Shown in pieces: positions 48,016 to 58,872 of a stretch of DNA of 64,000 nt. Under the pieces are notes generated by a model, which worked only from the letters and a program-made list of their open reading frames with translations, searched no databases and had not been told where the DNA came from. The position numbers and the translations under genes are program-made. The stretch's first letter is position 1, and every line of letters starts with the position of its first letter. The DNA comes from Betaproteobacteria bacterium (GTDB taxonomy: Bacteria > Pseudomonadota > Gammaproteobacteria > Burkholderiales > Rhodocyclaceae), in assembly GCA_028065725.1 (NCBI GenBank), contig JAPTVL010000268.1:186001-250000 (forward strand), read 5' to 3'.

Positions 48016-50426
48016 CTATTCAGCCCTCCATGGCTTCCAATACAGCTTCGGCGTCTGGCCATGCAGCGCGCGATACACCTTTTCCGGGGTGAAGGGCAGT
48101 TCGTACATGCGCACCCCGGTGGCGTTGGCGATGGCGTTGGCGGTGGCCGCGGCGATGCAGATCGACGGTGCTTCGCCGACACCCTTGGCGCCTTGCGGGC
48201 CTTCGCCGTCCATCGATTCGATGAAGGCGATGTCCATCTCGGGAATCTCGGGCGCGGTGACCAGCTTGTAGTCGCGGAAGTTCGGATTCTTCATGACACC
48301 ATTCTGGATCAGCAGGTCTTCGGTCAGCGCATAGCCCTGGCCCATGACTACACCGCCCTCGATCTGGCCTTCAATGCCGAGCCGGTTCAGCACCCGGCCG
48401 ACGTCGTGGGCACCGGTGACCTTGGTCATCTTGACGATGCCGGTATCGGTGTCGACCTCGACTTCCACCACCTGGCTGCCCCAGGCATAGGCTGCCGAGA
48501 CGTCGCCCTTGAAGCCCTTGTCCTGGTGTACGCTGGGCGGCTCGTAGTAGAAGGTGGTCATCACCAGTTCGGCCTTGTCCTGGAAGTGCAGGTTGCGCAG
48601 CAGCTTGGAGAGTTCGACCACGACTTCGCCATTGGCGGCGTGGATCACGAAGCCGCCGCGCAGGTCGAGCTCGTCTTCGGCAATGTCGTACTTCTTCGCC
48701 GCCACGGCGAGGATCTTGGACTTGGCTTTTTTCGCCGCGCCGATCGCCGAGTTGCCGGCAATGAAGGTGGTGCGGCTGGCGTGCACGCCGACGTCCCAGG
48801 GGGTAATGGCGGTGTCGTTGTTGACCACGGTCACGGCCGAGATCGGCAGGCCGAGTTCCTCGCAGACCAGTTGCGAGAGCACGGTTTCCGAACCCTGGCC
48901 GATTTCCGAGGCGCCGGTGATCAGCGTGACGTTGGCGAAGTCGTCCATCTTGAGGATGGTGCCGCAGCCGTCCGACGGATAGATCTTGGCGCCGCCGCCG
49001 ACGTGCAGCATCGAGGCCATGCCGATGCCGCGCTTGATGTTGCCGGGCTTGCTGCGATTGGCGGCGTTCTCCTTGAGCTTGCGGGCGTAGTCGCTGCGCT
49101 TTGCCGCGGTGGTGATGCAGTCCTTGAAGCCGCAGCTCTTGAAGCTCATGCCCTGGCCGGTAGTCTCGCCGGCCTCCTGGGCGTTCTTGAGGCGGAACTC
49201 CAGCGGGTCCATGCCGATCTTTTCGGCCAGCATGTCCATGTGCTGCTCGATGGCGAAGGTGGCCTGCAGGTTGCCGTAGCCACGGAACGATCCGGCGTAG
49301 GGGTTGTTGGTGTACACCGCGGCCGTGTGATAGTCGCAGTGCGGCACGCGGTAGAGCGAGGAGAAGGTCTGCATCATGACGAAGGGCGTGGTCGCACCCC
49401 AGGACGTGTAGGCGCCGTTGTCATGCAGCGTATGCACCTGGCGGAAGGTCAGCGTGCCGTCCTTCTTGCAGCCCGAACGCAGCGTCAGCAGCACCGGCTG
49501 GCGCGTCGGCGAGGCGAGGAATTCTTCTTCGCGGGTGAATACCATTTTCACCGGCCGCTTGGCGGCGCGCGCCAGATAGAGGCAGATCACCTCGAAGGGA
49601 TAGATGTCGAGCTTGGAGCCGAAGCCGCCGCCGATCGGCGGCTGGATGATGCGGATGCGCGCCGGGTCGATGTTGAGGTATTCGGCGAACTCGCGCTTGT
49701 GCAGGAAAGGCACCTGGGTGTTGGAGTACATCAGCACGTTGCCCGAGGCGTCGAACTCCGCGATCATGCCCGAGACGCCCATGCAGCAGTGGGTGACGTA
49801 ATGCAGCTTGAAAGTGTCCTCGATCACCACGTCGGATTCGGCTTCGCCCTTGACCACGTCGCCATGCACGTAGTCGAAGCGCATTGCGATGTTGTCCGGC
49901 TTGCCCTTGTGGGCGATCGACATGCCCTGCTTCAGGTGCAGGTGGGTGCCGTCGGCACCGTGCGGCTCCGGATGGATCAGCGCCGCGCCGGGCTTGATCG
50001 CGTCTTCCGGATTGGAAATCACCGGCAGGTCTTCGTACACCACCTTGATCAGCTTCAGCGCGGCTTCGGCAATCTCTTCCGATTCGGCCGCCACGGCCGC
50101 GATCTCGTCGCGCTGGCTGCGCACCCGGCCGACCTTGAGCGGAAAGTGATCCTTGGCGACGCCGATCGGGCGCTGGTCGGGGATGTCCGCGGCGGTGATC
50201 ACCACGTGCACGCCGGGCAGCGCGCGCGCTGCCGAAACGTCGATCGACTTGATCAGGGCATGGATCCGGGAGGAGCGCAGGATCTTGCCGTGCAACTGGC
50301 CCGACATGTTGATGTCGTGGATGTAGCGCGTGCGGCCGCTGGCTTTTTCGGGCGCATCCATTTTCGGGATGCGTCTGCCGATCAGCGAGTCGGGCTCGAT
50401 GATGCGGATCTTCTTTTCTGCGACGT

Positions 50427-50430
<4 letters not shown>
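48016..50430 (-). CDS. Molybdenum hydroxylase large (molybdopterin) subunit
   Basis: The 804-residue protein is a xanthine dehydrogenase-family large subunit: [14 protein letters not shown] for cofactor binding, [10 protein letters not shown], and the catalytic glutamate in [10 protein letters not shown] near the C-terminus. The ATG at 50430 overlaps the iron-sulfur subunit stop. Such enzymes insert a water-derived oxygen into N-heterocycles. In the indoleacetate pathway a hydroxylase of this type makes 2-oxindole-3-acetate. It differs clearly from HcrA of the phenol cluster. Confidence 0.87.
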
Positions 50431-50889
<459 letters not shown>

Positions 50890-50906
<17 letters not shown>

Positions 50907-51756
50907 GGCTGAGTATCCTTTTGGTGATGTTGTGGATCATTTCCTTGCGGTACCAGGCCGTGGCGCGCACGTCGTCGATCGGCTTGACTTCATCGCGGGC
51001 GGTTGCCGCAACCTTTTCGATGGTGGCGGCATCCAGCCGCTGGCCTTCCAGCGCCTGTTCGGTTTGCGTGGCACGAGTCGGCGTTGGCGCCACGGCGCCG
51101 AAAGCCACTCTGGCATTGGACAGCACGCCGTCCTTGAGTGTTCCGGCGACGCCGATCGAAATCGTCGAGATGTCGAGCGCCGGACGCGTGCCGAGCTTGA
51201 AGAAGCGCGCGACATGGCTGGGTGTCGGCAGCGGGATGCGCACGCCGGTGACCAGCTCGCACAGCGATTTGCGTGTCTTGCCCGGGCCGACGAAGAAGGT
51301 CGATAGCGGCATGCTGTGGCGGTAGAGCTTGGCCTCCGGCATCGAGGCCAGCTCGACCGAGGCATCCAGCACCAGCAGCGGAATCAGCGTGTCGCCGGCC
51401 GGCGAGGCGTTGCAGATATTGCCGCCGATGGTGCCGGCGTTGCGGATCTGGTCGCTGGCGAAATGGTCGCAGGCCTCGACCAGTACCGGCAGGTGTTCCC
51501 TGACCAGCGGGTGCTCCATGATTTCGGTGATCGTGGCCAGCGCGCCGATGCGGATCTCCCGGCCTTCCAGCGTGATGCCGGTCAGTTGCGGAATGTGCCG
51601 GATGTTCATCAGCGTGTGCTTGATTTTGACCCGGCCGGCCTGGCTTTGCGGCGTCAGGTCGGTGCCGCCGGCGAGTATGGTCACGTCGCCGTCCTTGAGG
51701 CACTCCACTGCCTGATCGAGGCTGGTGGGTGCGAAGTAGTGTTTCAGTTCGGTCAT
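50890..51756 (-). CDS. Molybdenum hydroxylase medium (FAD) subunit
   Basis: The 288-residue protein has the FAD loops TILAGGTDLTPQSQ and RNAGTIGGNICNASPAGD and the family segment FGAVAPTPTRA. It lacks the four-cysteine insertion present in HcrB, so this enzyme is a normal hydroxylase and not a reductase. It starts 14 bp after nothing but the mutase gene stop, in the same operon. The acceptor of the electrons is not apparent. Confidence 0.9.
51074..51097 (+). repeat. Dispersed 24-bp motif, copy 11 (in FAD subunit gene)
   Basis: CGAGTCGGCG followed by TTGGCGCCACGGCG. The coding strand reads AVAPTPTR, a conserved family segment, so this copy is probably chance. Confidence 0.25.
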
Positions 51757-51770
51757 ATATTTACAGCCTT

Positions 51771-53384
51771 TCAGAAACGAATCGGTTCCTGGTAGCGGCC
51801 AAATACGCCGACCAGTTCTTTTGTCATTTCGCCGACGCTGGCGTAAGCCTTGACTGCCGCCATCAGGGCCGGCATCACGTTGCGGCCGGCGGCGGCATCG
51901 CTGCGCAGGCGGGCCAGCGCGGCGGTGACAGCGGCGTTGTCACGCTCGGCGCGGATCTTTTGCAGCCCCGCGATCTGGTGCTGTGCGTCCGCTTCGTTGT
52001 AGGGGTGGAATTCGACCGGGTGGTCTTCTTCCTTCTCATTGCGGTAGCAATTGACGCCGACCTTGCGGAAAACGCCGGAATCGATGTTGCGCTGCATCTG
52101 GTAGGCCTGGGCCGAGACCTTGGCCTGGATGGTGCCTTCGGCCACCATCTTGACGATGCCGCCCTGGGCATCGACCTCGGCCATGATCTCTTCCATCTTC
52201 TTGCGCATTTCGTTGGTCATGGTCTCGACGTAGAAGGAACCCGCCAGCGGATCGACGGTTTCGGTCAGGCCCATTTCCTCGATCAGCAGCTGCATGGTGC
52301 GCAGCGAGATGCGCGCCGAGTACTCGGTGGGAATCGTGTAAGCCTCGTCGTAGGAGCACAGGGCCATGGTCTGCGTGCCCGACAGCGCCGAGATCAGCGC
52401 GTAATAGGCGCCGCGCATGATGTTGACCTCGGGCTGCTCGAAGGTCAGGCCGCCGCCGCCGCCGGCGGCGATCATGCGCAGCCACATCGAGCCGGGCTTT
52501 TCCGCGCCGTACTGCTCCTTCATGATCTTGGCCCACAGCCCGCGGCCCGCGCGGAACTTGCAGACCTGCTCGAAGATGTTGCCGAAGATGTTGAAGTTGT
52601 AGGACAGGCGTCCGGCGAATTCGTCCACCGGCAGGCCGCGCCGGATCGCGTCGTCGGCATAGGCCTTGGCGATGCAGAAAGCATAGGCCATTTCCTGTGC
52701 CGGCGTCGCCCCGGATTCGCGGATGTGGTAGCCGCAGACCGAGACCGGGGTGTACTTCGGCGCCTCTTTCGCGCAGTACTCGATGGTGTCGCCGACCAGG
52801 CGGATCGAGGGTTCGACCGGGAAGATCCAGGTGCCGCGGCCGATGAATTCCTTGAGGATGTCGTTCTGCGCCGTGCCGCGCAGTTCCTTGATGTCGTAGC
52901 CGCGCTTCTCCGCCATCGCCAGGTACATCGCGATCAGGATCGCCGCGGCGCCGTTGATGGTCAGCGAGACCGTGATTTTCTTCAGGTCGATGCCGTCGAA
53001 GGCGATCTCGAAATCGCGCAGGGTGTCGATCGACATGCCGACGCGGCCGATCTCGCCCTCGGCCAGCGGATCGTCGGAGTCGAGGCCGATCTGCGTCGGC
53101 AGGTCGAAGGCGACGTTGAGCCCGGTCTGTCCGTTGGCGATCAGGTACTTGAAGCGCTGGTTGGTGTCGGCCGGATTGCCAAAGCCGGCATACTGACGCA
53201 TGGTCCACGGCTGCTTGCGGTACATCTCGCGGTGGATGCCGCGGGTAAATGGGTAAGCCCCGGGTTCGCCGACCATTTCCATGCCACCGCTGGCCTCGAC
53301 GTCCGCTGCGGTGTAGAGCGGCTTGACCTCGATGCCGGACTCGTTGATGACTTTCTTCATTGTCGGTTTCTGCGGTGCATTCAT
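51771..53384 (-). CDS. B12-dependent acyl-CoA mutase, large (catalytic) subunit
   Basis: The 537-residue protein is the barrel subunit of the methylmalonyl-CoA mutase family: YPFTRGIHREMY, PWTMRQYAGFG, GLNVAFDLPTQIGLDSDDP. It lacks the B12-binding domain, which is encoded separately just upstream. In the indoleacetate pathway a mutase of this type converts 2-aminophenylsuccinyl-CoA to (2-aminobenzyl)malonyl-CoA. The flanking CoA-transferase and hydantoinase genes support that substrate over methylmalonyl-CoA, isobutyryl-CoA or 2-hydroxyisobutyryl-CoA. Confidence 0.83.
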   Translation of the reverse strand: MNAPQKPTMKKVINESGIEVKPLYTAADVEASGGMEMVGEPGAYPFTRGIHREMYRKQPWTMRQYAGFGNPADTNQRFKYLIANGQTGLNVAFDLPTQIGLDSDDPLAEGEIGRVGMSIDTLRDFEIAFDGIDLKKITVSLTINGAAAILIAMYLAMAEKRGYDIKELRGTAQNDILKEFIGRGTWIFPVEPSIRLVGDTIEYCAKEAPKYTPVSVCGYHIRESGATPAQEMAYAFCIAKAYADDAIRRGLPVDEFAGRLSYNFNIFGNIFEQVCKFRAGRGLWAKIMKEQYGAEKPGSMWLRMIAAGGGGGLTFEQPEVNIMRGAYYALISALSGTQTMALCSYDEAYTIPTEYSARISLRTMQLLIEEMGLTETVDPLAGSFYVETMTNEMRKKMEEIMAEVDAQGGIVKMVAEGTIQAKVSAQAYQMQRNIDSGVFRKVGVNCYRNEKEEDHPVEFHPYNEADAQHQIAGLQKIRAERDNAAVTAALARLRSDAAAGRNVMPALMAAVKAYASVGEMTKELVGVFGRYQEPIRF

Positions 53385-53782
53385 TTCACATTGCTCCGGA
53401 TGTACTCGGTGATCGCATCGAGTTTCGAACCCGAAGGGAAGATGCCCTTGAAGCCGAGCTCGCGCAGCGCGTCATGGTCCTGCGCCGGCAGGTTGCCGCC
53501 GATCACCCACAGCTTGTCGGTGAGGCCGTTGGCTTCGAGCAGAGGCTTCAGCTTGCGGCAGAAGGGGATGTGCGAGCCGGCCATGGAAGACAGCGAAATC
53601 ACGTCGACGTCTTCTTCGAGCGCGATGCGCGCGATCTGTTCCGGGGTCTGGCGCAGGCCGGTGTAGATCACTTCGAAGCCGGCGTCCATCATGGCGCGGG
53701 CGACGACCTTGGCACCCTGGTCGTGGCCGTCGAGCCCAGGTTTGCCGAGCAATACCTTGATCGGTCTCTTGGCGTCAGTCAT
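53381..53782 (-). CDS. B12-dependent acyl-CoA mutase, small (cobalamin-binding) subunit
   Basis: The 133-residue protein is a free cobalamin-binding domain with the signature LGKPGLDGHDQGAK, in which His supplies the lower axial cobalt ligand, followed by SLSSMAGSH and GG-N. It overlaps the large subunit gene by 4 bp. Two-subunit mutases of this kind include isobutyryl- and 2-hydroxyisobutyryl-CoA mutases; operon context decides for the indoleacetate-type reaction. Confidence 0.93.
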   Translation of the reverse strand: MTDAKRPIKVLLGKPGLDGHDQGAKVVARAMMDAGFEVIYTGLRQTPEQIARIALEEDVDVISLSSMAGSHIPFCRKLKPLLEANGLTDKLWVIGGNLPAQDHDALRELGFKGIFPSGSKLDAITEYIRSNVK

Positions 53783-54912
53783 GCGGAAACTTCCTTGGCA
53801 ATGATGAGTTTGAGGATTTCGCTGGTACCGCCACCGATCAGGGTGAAGCGGACGTCGCGCAGGTAGCGTTGCACCGGGTATTCCATGGCATAGCCGTAGG
53901 AGGCGAAGACGCGGGCGGCCTTGTCGCAGACGGTGGCCGCGGTTTCGGTGGCAAACAGCTTGGCCATCGCCGCTTCCTTGTGATACGGCTTGCCGGAGTC
54001 GCGGCGCCAGGCGGCGTAATACACCAGGTGGTCGGCGGCTTCGAGTTCGGTGGCCATCTCGGCCAGCTTCATCTGGATCGCCTGGTAGCGGTTGATCGTC
54101 TTGCCGAACTGCTTGCGTTCGCCCGCATAGCGCACCGCCTCACTCAGCGCCGCGCGCGCCACACCGAGACCCATGGCCCCGGTGATGATGCGGATCTCGC
54201 CCAGCGTCTTGCCCAGGTGGCCTTCGCCGTCGCCTTCTTCCCTGGACAGGCGATGGTTGTCGGGCACGAAGCATTCGTCGAAAGCCACTTCCGAAGTCGG
54301 CAGGGCCCAGACGCCCATCTTGTGAATTTCGCGACCGACGGTAATGCCCTTGAAGTGTTTCTCGACGAGGAAGATGGTCAGCTTCCTTTCCTCGCCGGCC
54401 CTGGCGAAGACGGTGAAGAAATCCGCCACCGGCGCCGAGGTGATCCAGGTCTTCTGGCCGTTGAGGACGTAACCGCCGTCGACCTTCTTTGCCGTGGTGG
54501 CGATCGAATCGAGATCGGAACCGGCATTGGGCTCGGTCATGCAGATCGCGCCGATCTTCTCGCCGCGCAGTGCCGGTTTGAACAGGCGCTCGATGATGTC
54601 TTCATTGCCCAGCAGATGCAGGAACTTGGTGCCCATCAGCGACTGCATGGCCACGGCACCAGCCAGCGACATCGAGCCGCGCGCGATCTCCTGCAGGGCA
54701 AGGGCGAACTCGGTCAGCGCCGTACCACTGCCGCCGACTTCTTCGGGATAGCGCATGCCGAAGAAGCCGAGGTCGGCCAGTTCCTGGAACAGCGCGCGCG
54801 GATACTGCTTCGCTTCGTCCAGCGTGGCTGCCTGAGGTGCGATGCGCTCGTCGCAGAAGCGGGCGAAGGTGTCGCGGATCTGCTGCTGGTCTTCGGTGAG
54901 TTCGAAATTCAT
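53779..54912 (-). CDS. Acyl-CoA dehydrogenase
   Basis: The 377-residue protein has the family pattern: PEEVGGSG near residue 59, the FAD/substrate region AICMTEPNAGSDLDS, WITSAPVADF, and a catalytic glutamate region IGGGTSEILKLI at the C-terminus. In the proposed pathway it would oxidise (2-aminobenzyl)malonyl-CoA, with loss of CO2, to 2-aminocinnamoyl-CoA. The start overlaps nothing upstream: a 130-bp gap with a palindromic repeat separates it from the hydantoinase gene. Confidence 0.87.
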   Translation of the reverse strand: MNFELTEDQQQIRDTFARFCDERIAPQAATLDEAKQYPRALFQELADLGFFGMRYPEEVGGSGTALTEFALALQEIARGSMSLAGAVAMQSLMGTKFLHLLGNEDIIERLFKPALRGEKIGAICMTEPNAGSDLDSIATTAKKVDGGYVLNGQKTWITSAPVADFFTVFARAGEERKLTIFLVEKHFKGITVGREIHKMGVWALPTSEVAFDECFVPDNHRLSREEGDGEGHLGKTLGEIRIITGAMGLGVARAALSEAVRYAGERKQFGKTINRYQAIQMKLAEMATELEAADHLVYYAAWRRDSGKPYHKEAAMAKLFATETAATVCDKAARVFASYGYAMEYPVQRYLRDVRFTLIGGGTSEILKLIIAKEVSA

Positions 54913-54924
54913 GGCTGGAAAACC

Positions 54925-55028
54925 TTCACCACCAAGACACCAAGGACACCAAGGGGCACCAAGATGAGGCCAGCAAGATCAGGGTTTTCTTGGTGCATCT
55001 TTGTGTCCTTGGTGCCTTGGTGGTAAAA
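54925..55028. repeat. CACCAAG-arm palindromic element, copy 1
   Basis: The left arm (54925-54966) is rich in CACCAAG and the right arm (54987-55028) in CTTGGTG, complementary along most of about 40 bases with a 20-base loop. It fills almost the entire gap between the second hydantoinase gene and the acyl-CoA dehydrogenase gene. A second copy is at 60437. Confidence 0.8.
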
Positions 55029-55042
55029 GCCTTTCATCGCAA

Positions 55043-56725
55043 TCAAACCTCGTAACCGTAGTCGTGCTGCGCCGCCTCTTTCGAGATCACGCCATTCCTG
55101 ATCTCCTCTGCCAGCAGTTTGCGGTCGCGCTTCTTCGGGTCGCCGTAACCGCCGCCGCCGCTGGCGACCTGGTGGTAGGTGGTGCCCTTGGGCACGCCGG
55201 TGATCAGGTCCTTGTTCTTCGGCACCACGGTCTGGCCGTCGGGGTAGTGCAGGCGGATGAAGTTCAAGCCGCCGTCGCCGCCGCCGAAGAGGCCGAAGGC
55301 CGGCTCGAAGTCGCCGTCGCCGAAGGTCACCAGCTGCGTGTCGTCGGAGCCGATCCTGAATATGGTTTCGACCCCGAGCCCGCCGCGCCACTGGCCGGCG
55401 CCGGCCGAATCGGCCAGCAGTTCGTGCTTGATCAGCGTATGCGGTGTTTGCTGCTCGAACATTTCGTAGTCCTGGTCGAGTACGCCGCCCGAGGCGTCGA
55501 TCATGCCGATGTGGTCGTAGCCGTCGGTTCCGAGCATGGCGCCGGAGCCGCCCTTGAGGCCCATGAAGCCGATGTCGACGTACTTCTCGTTGTTCTTGGG
55601 ATCGAGGCCGGTGGTCAGCGAAGCCAGCAGATTGTTCCAGCCGGCGGTGACGCGGTCTGGCATCACCGGGGCCAGCGCGCGCTGGATGGCGTCGGCGTTG
55701 GGCGGGCAGAGGTGGTTGCCGAAGGTGGTGGCCTTCGGGTAGGCGGCATTCAGTATCGTGCCACTGGGGATCACGATCTCGATCGGCTGCACCATGCCCT
55801 CGTTGTGCGGGATGTCGGGATTCACCATCTGCAGCAGGGTCAGGATGGTGGCCGAGGCGCTGGAGGTGAAGGTGCCGTTCACGAAGCCATTGGTCTGTGG
55901 GTCGGTCTTCGAGTAGTCGAACTTGATGTGCTTGTCCTTGACCTCGATGTCCACGCGGATGGTGTATTTCGAGCCGACGTAGCGGCCGTCGAAATACACG
56001 TAGCCTTCGCCCGAGTAGTTGCCGTTGGGTATCTTGGCGATTTCGGCTTCCATCATCTTGCGCGTGGCCTCGAACAGCGCCTGCTTGTGCGCCTCGTAGC
56101 TCGGTACGCCGTATTTCTTCAGCAGTTCCAGCAGGCGGCGCTCGCCGACCGTGCAGGCGCCCATCTCGGCTTTCATGTCGTGCTGCACGATGTCGAGGCG
56201 CACGTTGGCGAAGATCAGGTTCCAGACGTCCTTGCGCAGCTTGCCGCGCTCGACCACCTTGACCGGCGGGATGCGCAGGGCTTCCTGCCAGACCTCGACC
56301 GCGTTCGGGTTGTAGCCGCCGGCGACGTTGCCGCCGATGTCGGCCTGGTGGCCCTTGACCGCCGTCCACGCCACCAGTTCGTCGCCGAAGAACACCGGCT
56401 TGAACACCGCGACGTCGTTGTTCTGGTTGCCCAGGCTGAACACGTCGTTGTGGAAAATCACGTCGCCGGGATAGATTTCGTCGCCGAAATATTGCTTGAT
56501 GTACTTGCACACCGGCGCCAGCGAGAAGGCCAGGATGGGCAGGTTCTCGGTCTGCTCCAGCATGTTGCCGTCGGCATCATAGAGGCCGGTGACGTAGTCC
56601 TTGGCCTCGCACAGAATCGGCGAGCGCGTGGTCTGCTCCATCGAGATGCTCATCTCGTCGGTGATCGATTTGAAGGTCCGCGCATAGACCGACAGCAGGA
56701 TCGGATCGATTTTTTGGGTGCTCAT
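55043..56725 (-). CDS. Hydantoinase B / acetophenone carboxylase-like subunit
   Basis: The 560-residue protein is HyuB-type: LSVYARTFKSITDEMSISMEQTTRSP near the N-terminus, PGDVIFHNDVFSLGNQ, and a glycine-rich C-terminal segment (VASGGGGYGDPKKR). With HyuA it forms ATP-dependent hydrolases or carboxylases. In the indoleacetate pathway this pair opens the lactam ring of 2-oxindole-3-acetate to 2-aminophenylsuccinate. No third zinc subunit typical of acetone carboxylase is encoded nearby, which favours hydrolase over ketone carboxylase. It overlaps the HyuA-type gene by 4 bp. Confidence 0.85.
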   Translation of the reverse strand: MSTQKIDPILLSVYARTFKSITDEMSISMEQTTRSPILCEAKDYVTGLYDADGNMLEQTENLPILAFSLAPVCKYIKQYFGDEIYPGDVIFHNDVFSLGNQNNDVAVFKPVFFGDELVAWTAVKGHQADIGGNVAGGYNPNAVEVWQEALRIPPVKVVERGKLRKDVWNLIFANVRLDIVQHDMKAEMGACTVGERRLLELLKKYGVPSYEAHKQALFEATRKMMEAEIAKIPNGNYSGEGYVYFDGRYVGSKYTIRVDIEVKDKHIKFDYSKTDPQTNGFVNGTFTSSASATILTLLQMVNPDIPHNEGMVQPIEIVIPSGTILNAAYPKATTFGNHLCPPNADAIQRALAPVMPDRVTAGWNNLLASLTTGLDPKNNEKYVDIGFMGLKGGSGAMLGTDGYDHIGMIDASGGVLDQDYEMFEQQTPHTLIKHELLADSAGAGQWRGGLGVETIFRIGSDDTQLVTFGDGDFEPAFGLFGGGDGGLNFIRLHYPDGQTVVPKNKDLITGVPKGTTYHQVASGGGGYGDPKKRDRKLLAEEIRNGVISKEAAQHDYGYEV

Positions 56726-58848
56726 GCCAGTGCCTCCTGTTGTTGCTTGAAGCAGGCCGCGGCAAGATCCTCGCGGCCTTTCTGCCAGATGACGAAGGAG
56801 CCCAGGGCATCGACCGCGCAGTCGTAGGAATCGCTGACGAAAATCGCCGTGGTTTCCTGTTCGATCATGGCCGGGCCGGTGACGCGGTTGCCGAAGTGCA
56901 TCTTGTGGCCGTCATAGACCGGCGTATCCTTGAACGTCTTGGTCTCCGGGATGTACATGCTGCGTTTGCCCTTGAGCGCACCGGACGCATCGGCGCCGGC
57001 CCAGGCTTCCTGACGGTAGGTCGGCTTGTCGGTGATGCCGATGGCCTGGACGCGGACATTGATGATTTCGATCGGCGTCTTCTCGGCCTCCAGCGAATAG
57101 CCGTAGAGCCGGTTGTGCTCGGCATTGAAGGCGGCGGCGATGGCAACCGTGTCGCGGCTGTCGATCAGTTCGCGCGGCACCGTGAAGGACACCTCGTGGT
57201 ACTGCTTGATGTAGCGGCAGTCGAACTTGACGTCGTAACGCCGGCGCTCCTCGGCGATGCGCTCCTCGACCAGTTGCCGGGTGCCGTCGGCCGACATTTC
57301 GTCGATCATCGCCGTCAGCTTGGCCCAGTCGATGGCTTCGAGGCGGGCGACGAAGGTGCGCACGAAGTCGTGCTTGAGTTCGCTCATCAGCATGCCGAAG
57401 GCGCACAGCACCGAGGATTCGCGCGGCACGATCTGCAGCGGGATTTCGAGCTCGCTGCAGATCAGGCAGGAGTGGATCGGGCCGGCGCCGCCGGCGGGAA
57501 TGAAGGGAAATTCGCGCGGATCGAAGCCGCGCTTGATGGTGACTTCGCGCACGCCCTGGGCCATGTTGTTGCAGGCGACGCGGTACATGCCGGCCGCGGC
57601 TTCCTCGACCGACAGCCCCATCGGTTTGGCGATGTGTTCCTCGATCGCGGCACGCGCCGCGGCGGCATCGAGCCTCATCCGGCCGCCGGCGAAGAAGCCG
57701 GGGTCGAGGTAGCCCAGCACCACGTTGGCGTCGGTCGTGGCCGGCAGCCGGCCGCCTTTGCTGTAGCAGGCCGGGCCGGGATCGGCGCCGGCGCTTTGCG
57801 GACCCATGCGCAGCATGCCGCCTTCGTCGAGCCAGCCGATCGAGCCGCCGCCGGCGCCGATGGTGTGGATGTCGAGCATGGGCAGGGCGATCTTGTGGCG
57901 GGCGATCTCGCCGTCGTTCTTGATCATCGGCGCATCGACGGCGACCGAGGCCTCGAAGCTGGTGCCGCCCATATCGGTGGTGATGCACTTGTTCTGGCCG
58001 TGCAGACGCACGTAGAACAGGCCGGCACCGGGGCCGCCGGCGGGACCCGAGAGCAGCGTCAGCGCGGCCTTTTCACGCGCCAGTTGCGGCGAGATGACGC
58101 CGCCGTTGGACTGCATGATCAGTAGCAGGTTCCTGAAGCCGATGCCCTTGAGGCGGCCGACGAGCTGGTCGAGGTAATGGTTGAGCTTGGGCCCGACATA
58201 AGAGTTGAGTGCCGTGGTGCTGACCCGTTCGTAGAAGCGGATCGAGGGCAGCAGGTCGGTCGACACCGAGAGATAGGCGCCGGGCATTTCCTTGCGCACC
58301 AGTTCCGCGGCCGCCTGTTCGTGGGCGGGATTGGCGAAGGAATTCATGAAGCAGATCGACACCGCTTGCACACCCTCCTGCTTGAACAGGACGATGGCAT
58401 GTTTGATCTGCGCCAGATCGAGCGGCGTCGTTTCGGCGCCGTGGCGGTCGAGGCGGCCCTTGACGCCGGTGCGCAGGTAGCGCGGCACCAGCGGCTTGAC
58501 GTTGGTATAGCGGTTGTTGTACTGCTCCTCGCGGATGCCGCGGCGCATTTCCAACGCATCGCGCACGCCCTCGGTGGTCAGCAGGCCGCACCTGGCGCCG
58601 GAGCCGGTCAGCGTCGCGTTGGTGGTTACCGTGGTGCCGTGCACGATGGTATCGATGGTCGGCGCGAAGGCTTCCAGCGACAGCGGCGGCTTCATGCTGG
58701 CGGCGATGTCGGTGAGGCCGTTCACCACCGCGATCGACGGGTCGGACGGGGTCGACAGGGTCTTGAAGATCGCCGGTTCGGCATCGTCGCGGGTGACCAC
58801 GAAGTCGGTGAAGGTGCCGCCGACGTCGATTCCGATTTTTAGCGCCAT
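56722..58848 (-). CDS. Hydantoinase A / acetophenone carboxylase-like ATPase subunit
   Basis: The 708-residue protein has the ASKHA-type nucleotide fold: IGIDVGGTFTDFVV at the start, HGTTVTTNATL, and ITTDMGGTSFEASV with GAGGGSIGWLDEGG in the middle. HyuA subunits activate the substrate amide or enol by phosphorylation with ATP. It partners the adjacent HyuB-type subunit, and with a ligase, CoA-transferase and mutase around it, ring opening of oxindole acetate is the best fit. Hydantoin or 5-oxoproline hydrolysis is an alternative. Confidence 0.85.
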   Translation of the reverse strand: MALKIGIDVGGTFTDFVVTRDDAEPAIFKTLSTPSDPSIAVVNGLTDIAASMKPPLSLEAFAPTIDTIVHGTTVTTNATLTGSGARCGLLTTEGVRDALEMRRGIREEQYNNRYTNVKPLVPRYLRTGVKGRLDRHGAETTPLDLAQIKHAIVLFKQEGVQAVSICFMNSFANPAHEQAAAELVRKEMPGAYLSVSTDLLPSIRFYERVSTTALNSYVGPKLNHYLDQLVGRLKGIGFRNLLLIMQSNGGVISPQLAREKAALTLLSGPAGGPGAGLFYVRLHGQNKCITTDMGGTSFEASVAVDAPMIKNDGEIARHKIALPMLDIHTIGAGGGSIGWLDEGGMLRMGPQSAGADPGPACYSKGGRLPATTDANVVLGYLDPGFFAGGRMRLDAAAARAAIEEHIAKPMGLSVEEAAAGMYRVACNNMAQGVREVTIKRGFDPREFPFIPAGGAGPIHSCLICSELEIPLQIVPRESSVLCAFGMLMSELKHDFVRTFVARLEAIDWAKLTAMIDEMSADGTRQLVEERIAEERRRYDVKFDCRYIKQYHEVSFTVPRELIDSRDTVAIAAAFNAEHNRLYGYSLEAEKTPIEIINVRVQAIGITDKPTYRQEAWAGADASGALKGKRSMYIPETKTFKDTPVYDGHKMHFGNRVTGPAMIEQETTAIFVSDSYDCAVDALGSFVIWQKGREDLAAACFKQQQEALA

Positions 58849-58872
58849 AAGATGTGCTCCATCAGTGCTGGA

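Noticed and set aside
51771..53782. 2-hydroxyisobutyryl-CoA or isobutyryl-CoA mutase
   Set aside because: Two-subunit architecture fits, but the surrounding hydroxylase, hydantoinase and CoA-transferase genes have no role in those pathways. Active-site residues could not be aligned reliably by eye.
54718..54741. Further match to the dispersed 24-bp motif in the acyl-CoA dehydrogenase gene
   Set aside because: It encodes the conserved PEEVGGSG segment of the family, so protein constraint explains the similarity.
55043..58848. Possible acetone or acetophenone carboxylase
   Set aside because: Only two subunits are encoded, without the small zinc subunit or extra subunits, and the neighbours match the indoleacetate pathway better.
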